A stretch of DNA of 64,000 nucleotides from a bacterium (GCA_017453665.1 JAFTEM010000021.1:1-64000), one strand, 5' to 3'. Shown: positions 46,411 to 56,604, numbered from the stretch's first letter. Numbers and translations are program-made. The notes: generated by a model from the letters alone, not told the origin.

Positions 46411-47286
46411 TTATTCTTCTTCGTAATAATAGCTATAATCAATCCCTTTCATAAAAATATCCCTATCTTCTATTTTATCTGTTAACGCCTCACTAAGTAG
46501 TGTTTTAATTTTAATTGGATTTCCTACGCTCTCAATCATTGCATTGAGATACTCGTATTTATCAATTTTACTCCGATCTACACATTTCTTAAGCTTTTTT
46601 TTAAAGATGAGGTCAACTCGGATCCTTGTTGTCCTTCCATTTCCTTCCATAAAGGGATGTGCAATATTCATTTCAACGTACTTATTTACAATTTCATCAA
46701 AGGTGTTTTCTGGCATTTTTTCTATTCCATGAAGGGTATTTCCCAAAAATTCAGCTGTTGCAAATCTAAATCCTCATTTTGAGATATTCCTTTGTCTTAT
46801 TTTTCATGCAAATTCATAGAGTCATCAAAAAAGATAGGCATGGATCTGTTTTAGAGATTTAATAGTTCAAATATCTTCATCTTTAATAAGATTATTTTCA
46901 AAAAGTGCATAAGCTTTTTTTCTACTTTGTCAGTCGATACTGTTTTCACTATAAAGAAACCAATCTAGGAAATCTGAGGCATTATTATTAGGGAAGTTTT
47001 TTGCTAAGAGAAGGATTCCATCACTGTCTAAAGCATCTGTTAAACGAAATTTACCATCGGGAGCCATTAATTTGAACTGGTTAGTGACACTAACCACTTG
47101 AGATTTCTCGTTTTTTAATTTAGTTTTTAAGTATTTCCAATAGTTACGATTCTTACTATAATTTTCCTCACTATTCAAGATTCAAATAACATCAACAACC
47201 GAGAACCGCCATTTAGCATTCTCTTCATCCCAAATAGCTCTAACTTCATTATCTTTATAAAATCTAACAGAGTACTTTATCGTCAT
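46411..47286 (-). CDS. BRO-N-like / Fic domain fusion protein
   Basis: 291 residues. The N-terminal 95 or so (VRFYKDNEVRAIWDEENAKW, FSVVDVIGIL, RLTDALDSDGILLLAKNFP) resemble the BRO-N/DinD-type DNA-binding domain of phage and toxin proteins. A Fic domain follows: LKQIHAYLFGGLYEFAGKIR and the catalytic loop HPFMEGNGRTTR with His210. Fic enzymes AMPylate or otherwise modify proteins and often act as toxins. No antitoxin gene or obvious inhibitory-helix motif is seen next to it. The base composition is not strikingly different from the surroundings and TGA-Gly codons occur, so it is adapted to this host. Confidence 0.88.
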
Positions 47287-47318
47287 TTTTTTAGATAACA
47301 ATATAATTACACTTTTGT

Positions 47319-47400
47319 TATAGTTATTCTATCTTTCATTGCAAGAAGTTACGCCAACTTTCTTCTTGTTTTCTCTTCTTATATCAGTAGAGTAACTATA
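47319..47400 (+). repeat. Structured spacer before dut
   Basis: TATAGTTA at 47319-47326 is complementary to TAACTATA at 47393-47400. Between them CAAGAAG (47342-47348) pairs with CTTCTTG (47362-47368). A nested fold of about 80 nt is possible. It could be a leader or a small transcript, but nothing confirms it. Confidence 0.3.
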
Positions 47401-47425
47401 GTTTAATTTTCTTATTTTTATACTC

Positions 47426-47914
47426 ATGCAAAATATTCTTATCTGTACGTATGATGAACAACTTTTACCAGAGAAAAAGACACCTGAGGCAATTGCTTGG
47501 GATATTAGGACAGCTGAGGATTTTTCACTTGAACCAGGAGAATTAAAACTTATTCCTGCTGGTATTAAAACCGTTATGCCTGCTGGTTGGTGCTGTAAAA
47601 TCTATGCTAGAAGTTCTTTACCATGCAAGACAGGACTTATGCTCTGAAACAGTGTTGCATTAATTGATTCTGATTATAGAGGAGAATATTTTATGCAGAT
47701 TTATAACTATACAAAAGAAAGAGTTGATATCAGCAAATACACTAGAATATGTCAAATAGAGTTTGCTCCTCATTATTGGTGAAATAAAAAGTTTTGAACT
47801 GAAGAAATTCCAGGAATTGAGATGATTATTGATCAAGAAAAATATGAAAATTTAGCAGAACTTTACCCTTCTGAAAGATGAGCTGGTGGACTTTGATCTA
47901 CTTGAAAAATGTAA
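47426..47914 (+). CDS. dut: dUTPase
   Basis: 162 residues. Trimeric dUTPase motifs: AIAWDIRTA (motif 1), YARSSLPCK (motif 2, with Ala in place of the usual Gly), NSVALIDSDYRGEY (motif 3) and the C-terminal flexible RGAGGLGSTG (motif 5). The Gly codons in the last motif are partly TGA. It converts dUTP to dUMP and keeps uracil out of DNA. A hairpin-rich leader precedes it (47319-47400, see separate entry). The map gene follows 27 bp later. Confidence 0.9.
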
Positions 47915-47941
47915 TTTTTAATCTGAAAAATCTTTTTTATC

Positions 47942-48718
47942 ATGAAACAACCTAGTATAAAAACTCCTGAACAGATCCAAAACATCACTGATTCTTGTAA
48001 ATATTTAACTGAGATGCTCTACTATCTTAGAGAACATACCAAAGCTGGAATGAAGCTTATTGAAGTAGAACAGCTTTCTCAAGAATGGCTTGATCAAAGA
48101 AACTTAAAAGGAGCATTTAAAAACTATGATGGATTCCCTGCAAATCTTTGTCTTTCGGTTAATGATTGTGTAGTACATGGAATACCTGACGATACCATAC
48201 TTGCTAATTGAGATTTATTAAAAATCGATGCTGGAATTATCTATAAAAAAGGATATTCTGATGCTGCTATCAGTATGATTATTTGAGATGAAGGACTTAA
48301 TCCTTTAGGAGCTGATTTAATTAGAGCAACGAAAGAAGCTTTAGATTTAGGAGTTGATGCTATAGAAGTTGGGAAAGAGGCTTACTGAATATCTAAAGCG
48401 ATTTATAATCATATAAGGAATAGTTGATTTTCTATTATTAAAACACTTTGTGGGCATGGAGTTTGAAATGCTGTCCATGAAAAACCTTTGTTCTATAACT
48501 ACCCTAATGCTGAGATGAAAAAGATTGTTCTTCAGCCAGGGATGGTGATTGCTATAGAACCGATCACTGCGATTGCTTCAGATGATGTTGTTTTTTCTGA
48601 TCTTAACGATTGGAATCTTTACTGCAAAAAAGGAGATCTTTGAGCCCAATGGGAATATACCATTCTTATTACCGAAAATTGACCTAAGATATTAGCAGGG
48701 ATAACTGAAGATTTTTAG
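47942..48718 (+). CDS. map: Methionine aminopeptidase, type I
   Basis: 258 residues. Conserved blocks: LSVNDCVVHGIPD, LKIDAGIIYKKGYSDAA, TLCGHGVGNAVHE and a final YTILIT. The metal ligands (Asp, Asp, His, Glu, Glu) are present in these segments. It removes the initiator Met from new proteins and is essential. It is probably co-transcribed with dut (27-bp gap) and xth (15-bp gap). Confidence 0.95.
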
Positions 48719-48733
48719 TTTTTCTTTACGCGT

Positions 48734-49516
48734 ATGAAAATTATTTCATGGAATGTGAATGGGATTAGATCTGTTCTAAAAAAGGGGTTTCTAGAACGAG
48801 TTTGATTAGAGAATCCTGATATTTTATGTTTACAAGAAGTGAAAGCTTTTGAGCATCAGATTCCTACAGAATTAAGATATGCGTTCCAAGAATATAATTA
48901 TGTATGGCATATCTCTGAAAGGCCTTGATATGCAGGAACTGCTATTTTTTATAAAAAGGATCTTTGAGAAGTTAGCACTTGCAATAAATTTGATGATCCA
49001 CTCTGTTTTAATGATGATGGAAGGGTTACATCTCTTGCTTGGAAAGATTATATCCTCTTTAATATCTATTTCCCTAATTGAGGAGATAGAGCTGATGGGA
49101 CTCCAATGTTAGGATATAAACTAGATTTTTATGAAAGTTATATCAAATATATTAGTAAGCTTAAAGGCCAAGGAAAGAAACTTATTACGACTGGAGATTT
49201 TAATATCTGTCATAGAGAAATAGATATTGCTAGACCAAAAGAGAACGAAAATAGTATCTGATTTTTGCCTATAGAAAGGAAGGAAATGGACTCTTTAGAA
49301 GAACACGGATTTATTGATGTTTTTAGATACTTCAATCCTGAATTGAAAGAAAAATATACTTGGTGGAGTTATAGAGCTTGAGCAAGACCTAGAAATGTTT
49401 GACGGAGACTCGATTATTTCCGAGTAGGAGAGAATATGATAGATGAAGTAAAAGCTATGGTTCATTATGATAGTATTGAGGGTTCTGATCACTGCCCTAT
49501 TGGACTTCACCTTTAA
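48734..49516 (+). CDS. xthA: Exodeoxyribonuclease III / AP endonuclease
   Basis: 260 residues. Family signatures: MKIISWNVNGIRSVLKKG, DILCLQEVKA, GYAGTAIFYKK, FNIYFPNGG, TTGDFNICH and the final GSDHCPIGLHL. The Trp-Asn, Glu, Asp and His residues of the active site are present. It cleaves at abasic sites and trims 3' ends in base-excision repair. It forms a repair and nucleotide-hygiene cluster with dut. Confidence 0.95.
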
Positions 49517-49575
49517 AAGAGTTGCATTCAAGAGGTTTTTTCTATATAAGTTAAAAAATACAAAAACAATAATCT

Positions 49576-50067
49576 ATGGAAAAAATTCTTCACCAACTTG
49601 CTATGCATATTCGGATATATTGCATCTTTAAAAAGATTATCCGAATCGTGGAGATTTTAATGATTCTCTACCTTGGCATCTGGGGAGGTAGCGCATATTA
49701 CCTCAACGGGAATCTTATGCGATTTCAGTTCTTTTTGATTAGCATCTTTGTGGTTTTCCTGTTCTTTTTTGAGCTACTTATCAGGATTACAAAATACGTT
49801 TTAGAATCCACTTTAGATAGGACAGATAATCTTAACAAAGGGTTTATTGCTATAAGAAGAGACCTGGTTAACTACTATCAGGAGCTTCTTGATAAATTGG
49901 TTGAGGAGGAGGAGGAATTATTCAATATGAGAGAACATGTAAAGACACCATTTTCTAAGAAAATAGAAAATGATAAATATCGTTTACTTAAACTCAAAAT
50001 TGAATATCAGAACTCACTCAGTCATGATAAAGGAATTGCTATGTTGCGCATCATCTTGAACAAATAA
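49576..50067 (+). CDS. Two-span membrane protein without TGA-Gly codons
   Basis: 163 residues. Two membrane segments near the N-terminus (about 24-42 and 50-72) precede a charged helical C-terminal half (LDRTDNLNKGFIAIRRDLV, LVEEEEELFNMREHV). All six glycines use GGN codons, none TGA, and the codon choice looks like that of ndk. No family is recognised. A strong terminator follows. Confidence 0.68.
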   Translation: MEKILHQLAMHIRIYCIFKKIIRIVEILMILYLGIWGGSAYYLNGNLMRFQFFLISIFVVFLFFFELLIRITKYVLESTLDRTDNLNKGFIAIRRDLVNYYQELLDKLVEEEEELFNMREHVKTPFSKKIENDKYRLLKLKIEYQNSLSHDKGIAMLRIILNK

Positions 50068-50098
50068 TACTAGGAAGTCTCTTTCTAGTATTTTTTTA
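50067..50098 (+). terminator. Intrinsic terminator
   Basis: AATACTAG / CTAGTATT with an 11-base loop, followed by seven T. Confidence 0.8.
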
Positions 50099-50124
50099 GT
50101 TTTGGGTTCGCGATGTTTTTTTGC

Positions 50125-50153
50125 CAAAAAAAGATGGCAATCACCATCTTTTA
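50125..50153 (-). terminator. Intrinsic terminator of the CotH operon, minus strand
   Basis: On the minus strand AAAGATGGTGATTGCCATCTTT folds with an 8-bp stem and runs into U residues. It starts at the stop codon of the CotH gene. Confidence 0.75.
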
Positions 50154-51887
50154 TTCTTCGGTTTTTTTATTCTCTAAATAACTCTTTAAACTTTCTACCG
50201 CTTTTAAATAGGATTCTTCGTCCACCAATGCAGTATCTTCATTGTATTTAAGTATAGCATTTGACCGGGTTTCAAAGAATGATTCTGAGAAGTCTGAATT
50301 GAGTGCTATATTTTCTATCTCAGCATAAATTTCATCGTATCTTGCCTTAAACGTTTCGTTTGCTAAGAGTCTTGTTTTTAATTCATTATTTCCGTTTCTT
50401 CACATTCATCATCCTCTATTTTCTCCTCATTCATTATCTCCTCACGGGAAGCCTGGGAATCATCATTCCATATTTTCTGGATTAAATCATTCTCATGGGA
50501 AGGCTCACATTGTTCATCAAGAGAAATCTTCTGGGAATCATCAGAAATTTTGTGGTCATTGCATTCATCATGAAGTAGCTGTAGGCATTCCTTGAGATAT
50601 CATTCACTGCATATTTTCTCATGAAAATTCTCCTCAGAAATTTGGCATTCATGGGAAAGCTCATCACATTCCTCATCACATACCTCATCAACCTCACATT
50701 CCTCAGAATGCTAAGTTTTGATCTCGAGTAAGAAGATAAAATTTTCCTTCTCATAGATGATAATAAAGATAATAGTTGCTTCACATTCCTCCAAATGAAT
50801 CTTGATTTCCTACGAAGTCATCAATTGCTAATACGGTTAATACTGAATCTACATCGATATAGTCATTGATTGATTCTGCGAACTCCTCATCGGTTGATGT
50901 TGAAACGAATTTCAAAAGTTTAATCAATGGAGAAATATCATAATCATTTATCCTTGTCTTCTGAGTGAAATAATCAGAATATTCTGTTGGATCATCTCAT
51001 TGATAAGAGAAATCTATAAAATTTCCAGCTTTATAAAGCACTCCATTATCATCACCAAACCATTTTTTTATGTAGTATTCGTCTTCTGGAAGCTCACTTA
51101 TAATGAAGAGCCTCTTTTCCATTCAATCAATTTGGACTGCTCAATATGAAGTATCTGGAGCAGGATCTCATTCTTCCTGATAAAGTTCATAAGAATAAGG
51201 TTCTGAGAGAAGAGAGACATCGTTTCCCATTCCTCCCACACGGAGTGAAATCATTTCGTGTCATTGATAGGTTTGATCTTCGTATTTATCAAATTTTATA
51301 AAGAGAGGAAGTTGGGTATCATAATCTATAGAACCTCAGCTCATTGCTCATGGTCAAAAACTTCAACCTTCGAAGACTTCTGGCTTTTGGAAGTCTCATG
51401 ACATTGCTGGCCTATTTCAGAACCTGTTTGCATGAAATCCCATCATTCTATTATCTCAACTACCATCTCTATGTTTTCCAACTCAACGATCCATTCAACT
51501 TACACTTCTTCATGGACCTCATTCATTATATCATCAAACTCCTTTTAATGAAGAATTTCATTTTAGTCTTATTCCTACATTATAGACAGTTACCCCATCT
51601 ATTGTAACATCTGTTTTATACCAATCTTTTTCGGAAGTACTTGCATAAGTATCTATCATATCTTTATATTCTTCATCTGTCATAAGAATTTTGACATCAT
51701 GAACTTGTGTTGTAACGAAAAGATCGATAGTATTTTCTACATTGTAATAATCCGTTGTTACCTCTCCTTTATCTCAGATATTTACTGAAATAACCCTTTT
51801 ATTCCCATAATAAACAAGGATAAGCAATGTTATAATACATATCGGAATAAGATATCGATTTCTTCTCAAGGTTAAAGAGACAGCCAT
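50151..51887 (-). CDS. CotH-kinase-like surface protein with Gly/Met-rich region
   Basis: 578 residues. An N-terminal membrane anchor (about 12-27) is followed by the CotH domain. Its features here: DVKILMTDEEYKDMIDTYAS near the start, VGIRLKGNSSLKG and FYLLTRDQNLAFGG near residue 390, matching the Asp-Xaa-Asn active-site region of CotH. About residues 392-500 are a low-complexity Gly/Met/Phe/Pro run (GGMGGGGMGGGMGG and similar). Most of its glycines are TGA, with several TGA-TGA pairs. CotH proteins are atypical protein kinases. It is followed by DUF4956 and VTC genes in the conserved order of this module. Confidence 0.85.
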
Positions 51888-51916
51888 CTTAATATAAGTT
51901 AATAGTAATAAAGATG

Positions 51917-51939
51917 AAGAGGAGATTTTCACTCCTCTT
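51917..51939. terminator. Hairpin between DUF4956 and CotH genes
   Basis: AAGAGGAG / CTCCTCTT with a 7-base loop sits in the 57-bp gap. The T-tract after it is weak on both strands. It may only attenuate transcription within the operon. Confidence 0.4.
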
Positions 51940-51944
51940 TTACA

Positions 51945-52652
51945 CTAAAGGTCTGTTGTATTATATCCTGTAATAAGTGTTACATTTAAGTTATCATTCA
52001 ATTTTTTAACTTCTGCTAAGAATTCTTGTTTTTTATCAGGATTCTTAAGATCAACATTATATACCAATTCTGTTAAAGCTCATCATCTTACAGAATCGAT
52101 ACTAATAAGATCAGAGATATTCGTATATTTTACGAATACATTATCAAAGATATGATCAAAATCTAAGGTATTTGCTACTTGGATTTTTAGTATTTGACTT
52201 GATGCTTGACGTGCAAACCAATTAAAGCGAGACATTACAAAGATTATAATTGAAATAATCAATGTGAAAACAATAGCTAAGATATAAAACTTTGTACCTG
52301 TAGCCATACCGATTGCCATTGCAGCAAACATAAATCCGATATCTCTTGTTTCTTTCATGGCATTTCTAAATCTGATGATTGATAATGCTCAAACAAGAGA
52401 GAATGCACGAGCGATGTTTGAACCTACGATTAACATGATTACACAAACTGTCATACCCATCATTACTAATGTATGCACATAACTTTGAGTGTATGAAGTT
52501 CCTTTATGGGTCTTTTTATATATCCATCAAAGGAATGCGGTTAGGATAAAACTTGTTAACATTCCTAATGTTATATCCATAACTGAGAATGTTCCTGTTA
52601 AATCTTGGATTGAACCCAAGCTTTCTGTAAATTGTTGAATAAATGCTTCCAT
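51945..52652 (-). CDS. DUF4956 membrane protein
   Basis: 235 residues. Four membrane segments in the N-terminal two-thirds include the family block RFRNAMKETRDIGFMFAAMA, and GMATGTKFYILAIVFTL follows. A soluble C-terminal domain of about 90 residues completes it. DUF4956 proteins are usually encoded next to VTC and CotH genes, as here. The function is unknown; a membrane partner of the VTC polymerase is a reasonable guess. Confidence 0.85.
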
Positions 52653-52690
52653 TTGTATAATTATTTAAAGAATAAAAATAAATACTATTG

Positions 52691-53485
52691 TTAGCTTTTT
52701 AAGGCATCTTCTCCAATATAGAAGACAGTACGAGGGAGTTCTTCTGAAGTTTCTAATCCTTGGCAATATTTACTTACACGGATTAAGCGGAAATTATAAT
52801 CAGAAACTATCTCTGTCAACCAATAAGGGATACGTTCATTTGCTTTTACTTCCATGATAACCATGTTTGGTGATATCATGAAATCTCCTATCTTTTTATC
52901 AGCTAAATTTAAATTTTTTGTTCTATAACGGATATTTGAGTCAAAGGTTATACGGAGTCAACTATCATAATCAGTTCAGAAATAAGCGTTACGCATATAA
53001 CTTGTTATACATGAAGGTCTAAGATTATTTGTTTTTAAGAGTTCATAAATCTCAAATAATGTCGCCTCATCAACTTTTTCATGGTCTGGGATGATAAAAT
53101 GATTACAAAGATTTAATGCATCAGAATATTTCATAGGAACTCTTCTCTTTTGTGTTACTCTATCAACTCTTTGCTTGATTTCTACGTACACCATTGAATC
53201 ATCATCTAATGGTTTTTCTGTTTCATACTGCCTGATTCTTAATTTTCTTCTATATTTTATTCCATCCACTTTTTCTCGATAGAAACGGTAATCATTTGTA
53301 TCATAGTAAAGTGATGAAAGTGTATATAAACCGTTAGGAGTTTTTGCATATGCATCAGGTAAGACATATTTTTTTAGATCTTCTTGAAGTCTTTGTGCTG
53401 TATCATAAGAAATGAGATATTTTAACTCAAAACGATTAAATTTTCTAATAGCATTTAATGGTTTTGTTGAAGTTGAAGAGGTCAT
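52691..53485 (-). CDS. VTC-domain protein (polyphosphate polymerase-like)
   Basis: 264 residues, essentially one VTC domain. It has the basic tunnel-lining segments FNRFELKYLISYD, YYDTNDYRFYREKVDG and YRRKLRIRQYE, then VYVEIKQRVDR and a late MEVKANERIPYWL. Eukaryotic VTC4 makes polyphosphate in such a tunnel. Bacterial homologues lie with DUF4956 and CotH genes. It heads the three-gene minus-strand module. Confidence 0.9.
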
Positions 53486-53836
53486 TTTTTATGGTGTATT
53501 GTTATAAAACCGACTTGGAGTATACTTAATAACCTTAAGTCTACCTTAAATTGTTGGAATATTAGTTTGTATATAGGGAAAAGAGAAGTAATTACAAATT
53601 TTTTTGATTAATATAACATACCAATAATTCAAAAAAATCTAGCTTTTTAATAAGTTATTAGATATTGTTTGGTTCTCAACTAGTATATTCCTTTTTTTTA
53701 ATTTTTTCTATTCCTCACTTTTGCTTTTTTTGTCAAAGTGAGGAATAAGCCTTTTAAAATATAGTAAGTACCTATGTTTTAAAAATAACATTTTTTAACA
53801 TGTATTCTATTTTTTATTTCTATTAAATGGTTTTTA
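53486..53836. other. Long gene-free spacer
   Basis: A 350-bp AT-rich stretch between the VTC gene and the tRNA-Ser terminator. It contains homopolymer T and A runs and the strong hairpin at 53709-53747. It must also hold the promoter of the CotH module. No ORF is convincing here. Confidence 0.6.
53709..53747. repeat. Perfect 13-bp inverted repeat
   Basis: TATTCCTCACTTT and AAAGTGAGGAATA enclose a 13-base loop. It is more stable than most terminators here, but no U-run follows on either strand, and a T/A-rich block precedes it. It may be a structured small RNA, or a terminator working with another end. Confidence 0.5.
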
Positions 53837-53866
53837 ATAAAAAAAATTCCTATTTTATAAGGAATT
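53837..53866 (-). terminator. Intrinsic terminator for tRNA-Ser
   Basis: On the minus strand AATTCCT pairs with AGGAATT and runs into eight U, 24 bp after the tRNA 3' end. Confidence 0.65.
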
Positions 53867-53889
53867 AAACAAATTCATCTCTAATAATT

Positions 53890-53974
53890 CGGTGAGGGTG
53901 GGATTCGAACCCACGGTACGTTTCCGTACGACTCGTTAGCAGTGAGTTGATTTCAGCCTCTCATCCACCTCACC
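53890..53974 (-). tRNA. tRNA-Ser (GCU anticodon)
   Basis: 85 nt with a long variable arm typical of Ser. The acceptor stem is GGTGAGG / CCTCACC. The anticodon loop CTGCTAA gives GCT for AGC and AGU codons. The T arm GTGGG-TTCGAAT-CCCAC is intact. No CCA is encoded. Confidence 0.93.
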
Positions 53975-54067
53975 ATCGAATTACAAGATAAGTGTATAGC
54001 GAAATTATATTGAATTTCAAGAAAAAAATGCTACAAGTTAGTTTGATTTTATGCATATTTTTAAATA

Positions 54068-54673
54068 ATGAGTGAATTAGCAACTTGAGTAGAGGATTTC
54101 GGTCCCGTTAGAGAGGATAATAACCAAGTAACGGAAGAAGCTGTTCAGCGTGTTCAAGCTCAAAGTCAACAAGCTAAACAAATAGCGCAACAAATAAAAA
54201 AAGATAAGGCAATTAATAATCAACTTGCTAAATTTTTGAGTTTTTTAATGAGAACTATCGATAAAGAAGAGATTATTCAAGCTATTGTTGCTACTTTTTT
54301 TAAAACAACAGATGCCAAAAACCAAATAACCTATTTAAGAAAAGATATTAATGTTTATGTTGTCGTTTGATTTTTTCTTCCATTTTTTCTTCAAGAAGCT
54401 GAGCAATTAAAAATTATTGGATTTTATGAAAAGCTTTGAGTAAGGACAGCATCAGAGAGTTTAGAAAGTTATATCTCTTATCTTTGAAAAGTTTCAGAAG
54501 TTTACCATGATAATATTCCAATCGATCAATGACCATTAATAACTCTTATTATTCTTATTGCAGAAAATTGGATTTATACTAAAGAAAATCTTCCAAGTCA
54601 TGAACAATTAAAGCAAAAGACATTGGAAGTTTTGTATTGATGAGAGTCAACACAAAAAGGAACTTCAGCTTAA
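54068..54673 (+). CDS. Hypothetical protein
   Basis: 201 residues. A Gln-rich helical start (VQRVQAQSQQAKQIAQQIKK) is followed by a mostly helical domain with a hydrophobic patch (FFLPFFLQEAEQL). No signal peptide or known motif is visible. It begins the plus-strand run that contains yqeY and the pilin-like genes. I do not recognise a family. Confidence 0.68.
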
Positions 54674-54744
54674 TTTTCATTTGTATTTTCCTTAAGTTTA
54701 GCTATATACTAAGCATATTATTTTACATTCCTATACTTGAATTT

Positions 54745-55185
54745 ATGTTATATGAAAAATTATTAGAAGATTATAAAACTGCTATGAAAGAAAAACAAGA
54801 GGTAAGAAAGGCTGCTCTTAATTTTGTTTTAGCTCAAATAAAAAATAAAAAGATTGAGCTTCAAAGAGATCCTAACGATGATGAAATTATTGCAATATTG
54901 AAGAAAGAAGTAAAAGCGCTTAATGAGACGATATGATTCTTAGAAAAAGCAAATAAACCAGAAGAACTTGCTGAAGAACAAGAGAAGAAAACTCTTATTG
55001 AAAGTTATCTTCCTCAAATGCTTGATCGCGAACAAACAAAAACACTTATTGATAATATTATTACTACTCAATGAATTACAGATTTAAAAACTGGAAGAGG
55101 AATATTAATGAAAGAACTTATGGCATGACATAAAAGTGAATTAGATACTGCTCTTGTTAATGAAATAATCAATAGTATGCTTTAA
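54745..55185 (+). CDS. yqeY: YqeY family (GatB/YqeY) protein
   Basis: 146 residues, full family length. EKLLEDYKTAMKEKQEVRKAAL at the start is typical of the family, as is the C-terminal part around KTLIESYLPQML to the end (GRGILMKEL). The fold is shared with the tail domain of GatB; the role may be tRNA-related but is not settled. It precedes a pilin-like gene by 21 bp. Confidence 0.9.
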
Positions 55186-55206
55186 TCTTTATATGTCTTA
55201 ATTGGA

Positions 55207-55629
55207 ATGAAGAAATTAAAATATATGTTATTCTTCTGATGCATTTTTGCACTTTGAATCGCTCCGCTATTTACATATGCTGATGGAGAGACTTCCACTA
55301 CAAAATGTGAATGAATACAATTAAATACTAATGTTCCTTTTGTTTGAAATTGTATAGAAATAAAAGAAGCTGGAAGTAAAGATGGTGCAACGACACCTGT
55401 TAATGCGTTTCCTAAACTTATGGGAGCGATGATGAATCTTATGATGACAATTATTTTGATAATGTCATTGCTCTTAATTGTCTATGCAGGAGTTTTGATG
55501 ACAATGGAATGATCTGTCTCTAAACAATGAGAAGGGATGAGTATTATTAAAAAAGTTGCTGCTGGAATGGCACTTCTTTGAGCTTCCTGAGTTATTCTAA
55601 AAATAATAAACCCAAACTTCTTTACCTAA
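55207..55629 (+). CDS. VirB2/TrbC-like pilin (copy 1)
   Basis: 140 residues. A signal peptide (about 1-26, ending near FTYADGE) precedes a short Cys-containing outer segment. Two hydrophobic helices follow (MNLMMTIILIMSLLLIVYAG and KVAAGMALLGASGVILKI), separated by the charged turn MTMEGSVSKQGEG. That layout matches VirB2/TrbC pilins and CPR pilin-like proteins. It is a near copy of the protein at 56107-56586. Such subunits would assemble into surface filaments, perhaps with the VirD4-like ATPase, though the link is only inferred. Confidence 0.75.
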
Positions 55630-55667
55630 AATTTAAACAATTCTTTTAATTCTTTTTTAAAAACACT

Positions 55668-56075
55668 ATGGCTATTCAAATAAAACAAGATTGAGGATTT
55701 CAAATCGAAAATGAACTTTTCTTTTGATATACTTATGCTCATAATTCACTTATTAATCTTTCATCAGAGATTTGAGAAGATATGAGATATAATGAATGAG
55801 AAATGACCGTTATTGATTATCCATGAGAATATGATGTAAGATGATGGGCTATTAAGGTTCTTCGCTGAATGAATGGAAAACTTAATTATCTTATTCAAAA
55901 AGATAATAAAAAGATTTGAATTATTCAATCTCCTGATGTATTAGAACTCCAGGAAGTTGATGGTATGGATACCTGGCTTTATCAATGAGAAGCTATTGAG
56001 AAGAAATTTGATCAACTAGAAATTGAGTGAGAAAAAATAAATCTTGAAACCTATGGAGAAGAAAAGGAAGAATAA
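55668..56075 (+). CDS. Hypothetical protein, possibly a degenerate metallo-beta-lactamase-fold relative
   Basis: 135 residues, with many TGA-Gly codons. The segment TVIDYPGEYDVRGWAIKVL resembles the PGEYEV-x-G strand seen in small CPR proteins of the L-type MBL superfamily. The HxHxDH metal site is not present. It lies between the two pilin-like copies, so the order is pilin, this gene, pilin. The function is unknown. Confidence 0.55.
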
Positions 56076-56106
56076 TTTTTAATAGCATCGAGAATGAATC
56101 TAGATA

Positions 56107-56586
56107 ATGAAGAGATGAAAATACTTGTTATTCATAATTATTCTCTTGTTTTGATGTTTTACATCATACGTTTCTTTTGCAGAACAATGTTGAGATCAAG
56201 AGCTTCCTTCTGGAATGTATTGTACTGATTGAGTTATTACTAATATTGCTCCAGATTCCGTGGTTGTTGAGGGTTGCTATTGAATAAAGCTCAATACTAA
56301 AGTCCCATTTGTCTGAAACTGTATATCGTTTACAGGAGTAAATGCAACAACTCCTATTAACGCTTTTCCAAAGCTCATGTGAGCAATGATGAATCTTATG
56401 ATGACAGTTATTATGGTGATGTCACTCCTCTTAATTGTGTATGCAGGGGTTTTGATGACAATGGAATGATCTGTCTCTAAACAAGGAGAAGGAATGAGCA
56501 TTATCAAAAAAGTAGCCACTTGAATGGCACTTCTTTGAGCTTCTTGAGTTATTCTCAAACTTATTAATCCTAATTTCTTTACTTAG
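56107..56586 (+). CDS. VirB2/TrbC-like pilin (copy 2)
   Basis: 159 residues. The chosen start at 56107 gives a good signal peptide (KRGKYLLFIIILLFGCF... ending near VSFAEQC). The mature part repeats copy 1 with high identity over the last 90 residues, ending in the same INPNFFT. It has an extra Cys-containing N-terminal segment (QCGDQELPSGMYC). Several glycines encoded by TGA here are GGA in copy 1, and the reverse. A palindrome with a T-run right after the stop should end transcription. Confidence 0.75.
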
Positions 56587-56604
56587 ATTAGAAATTTATT
56601 CTTT

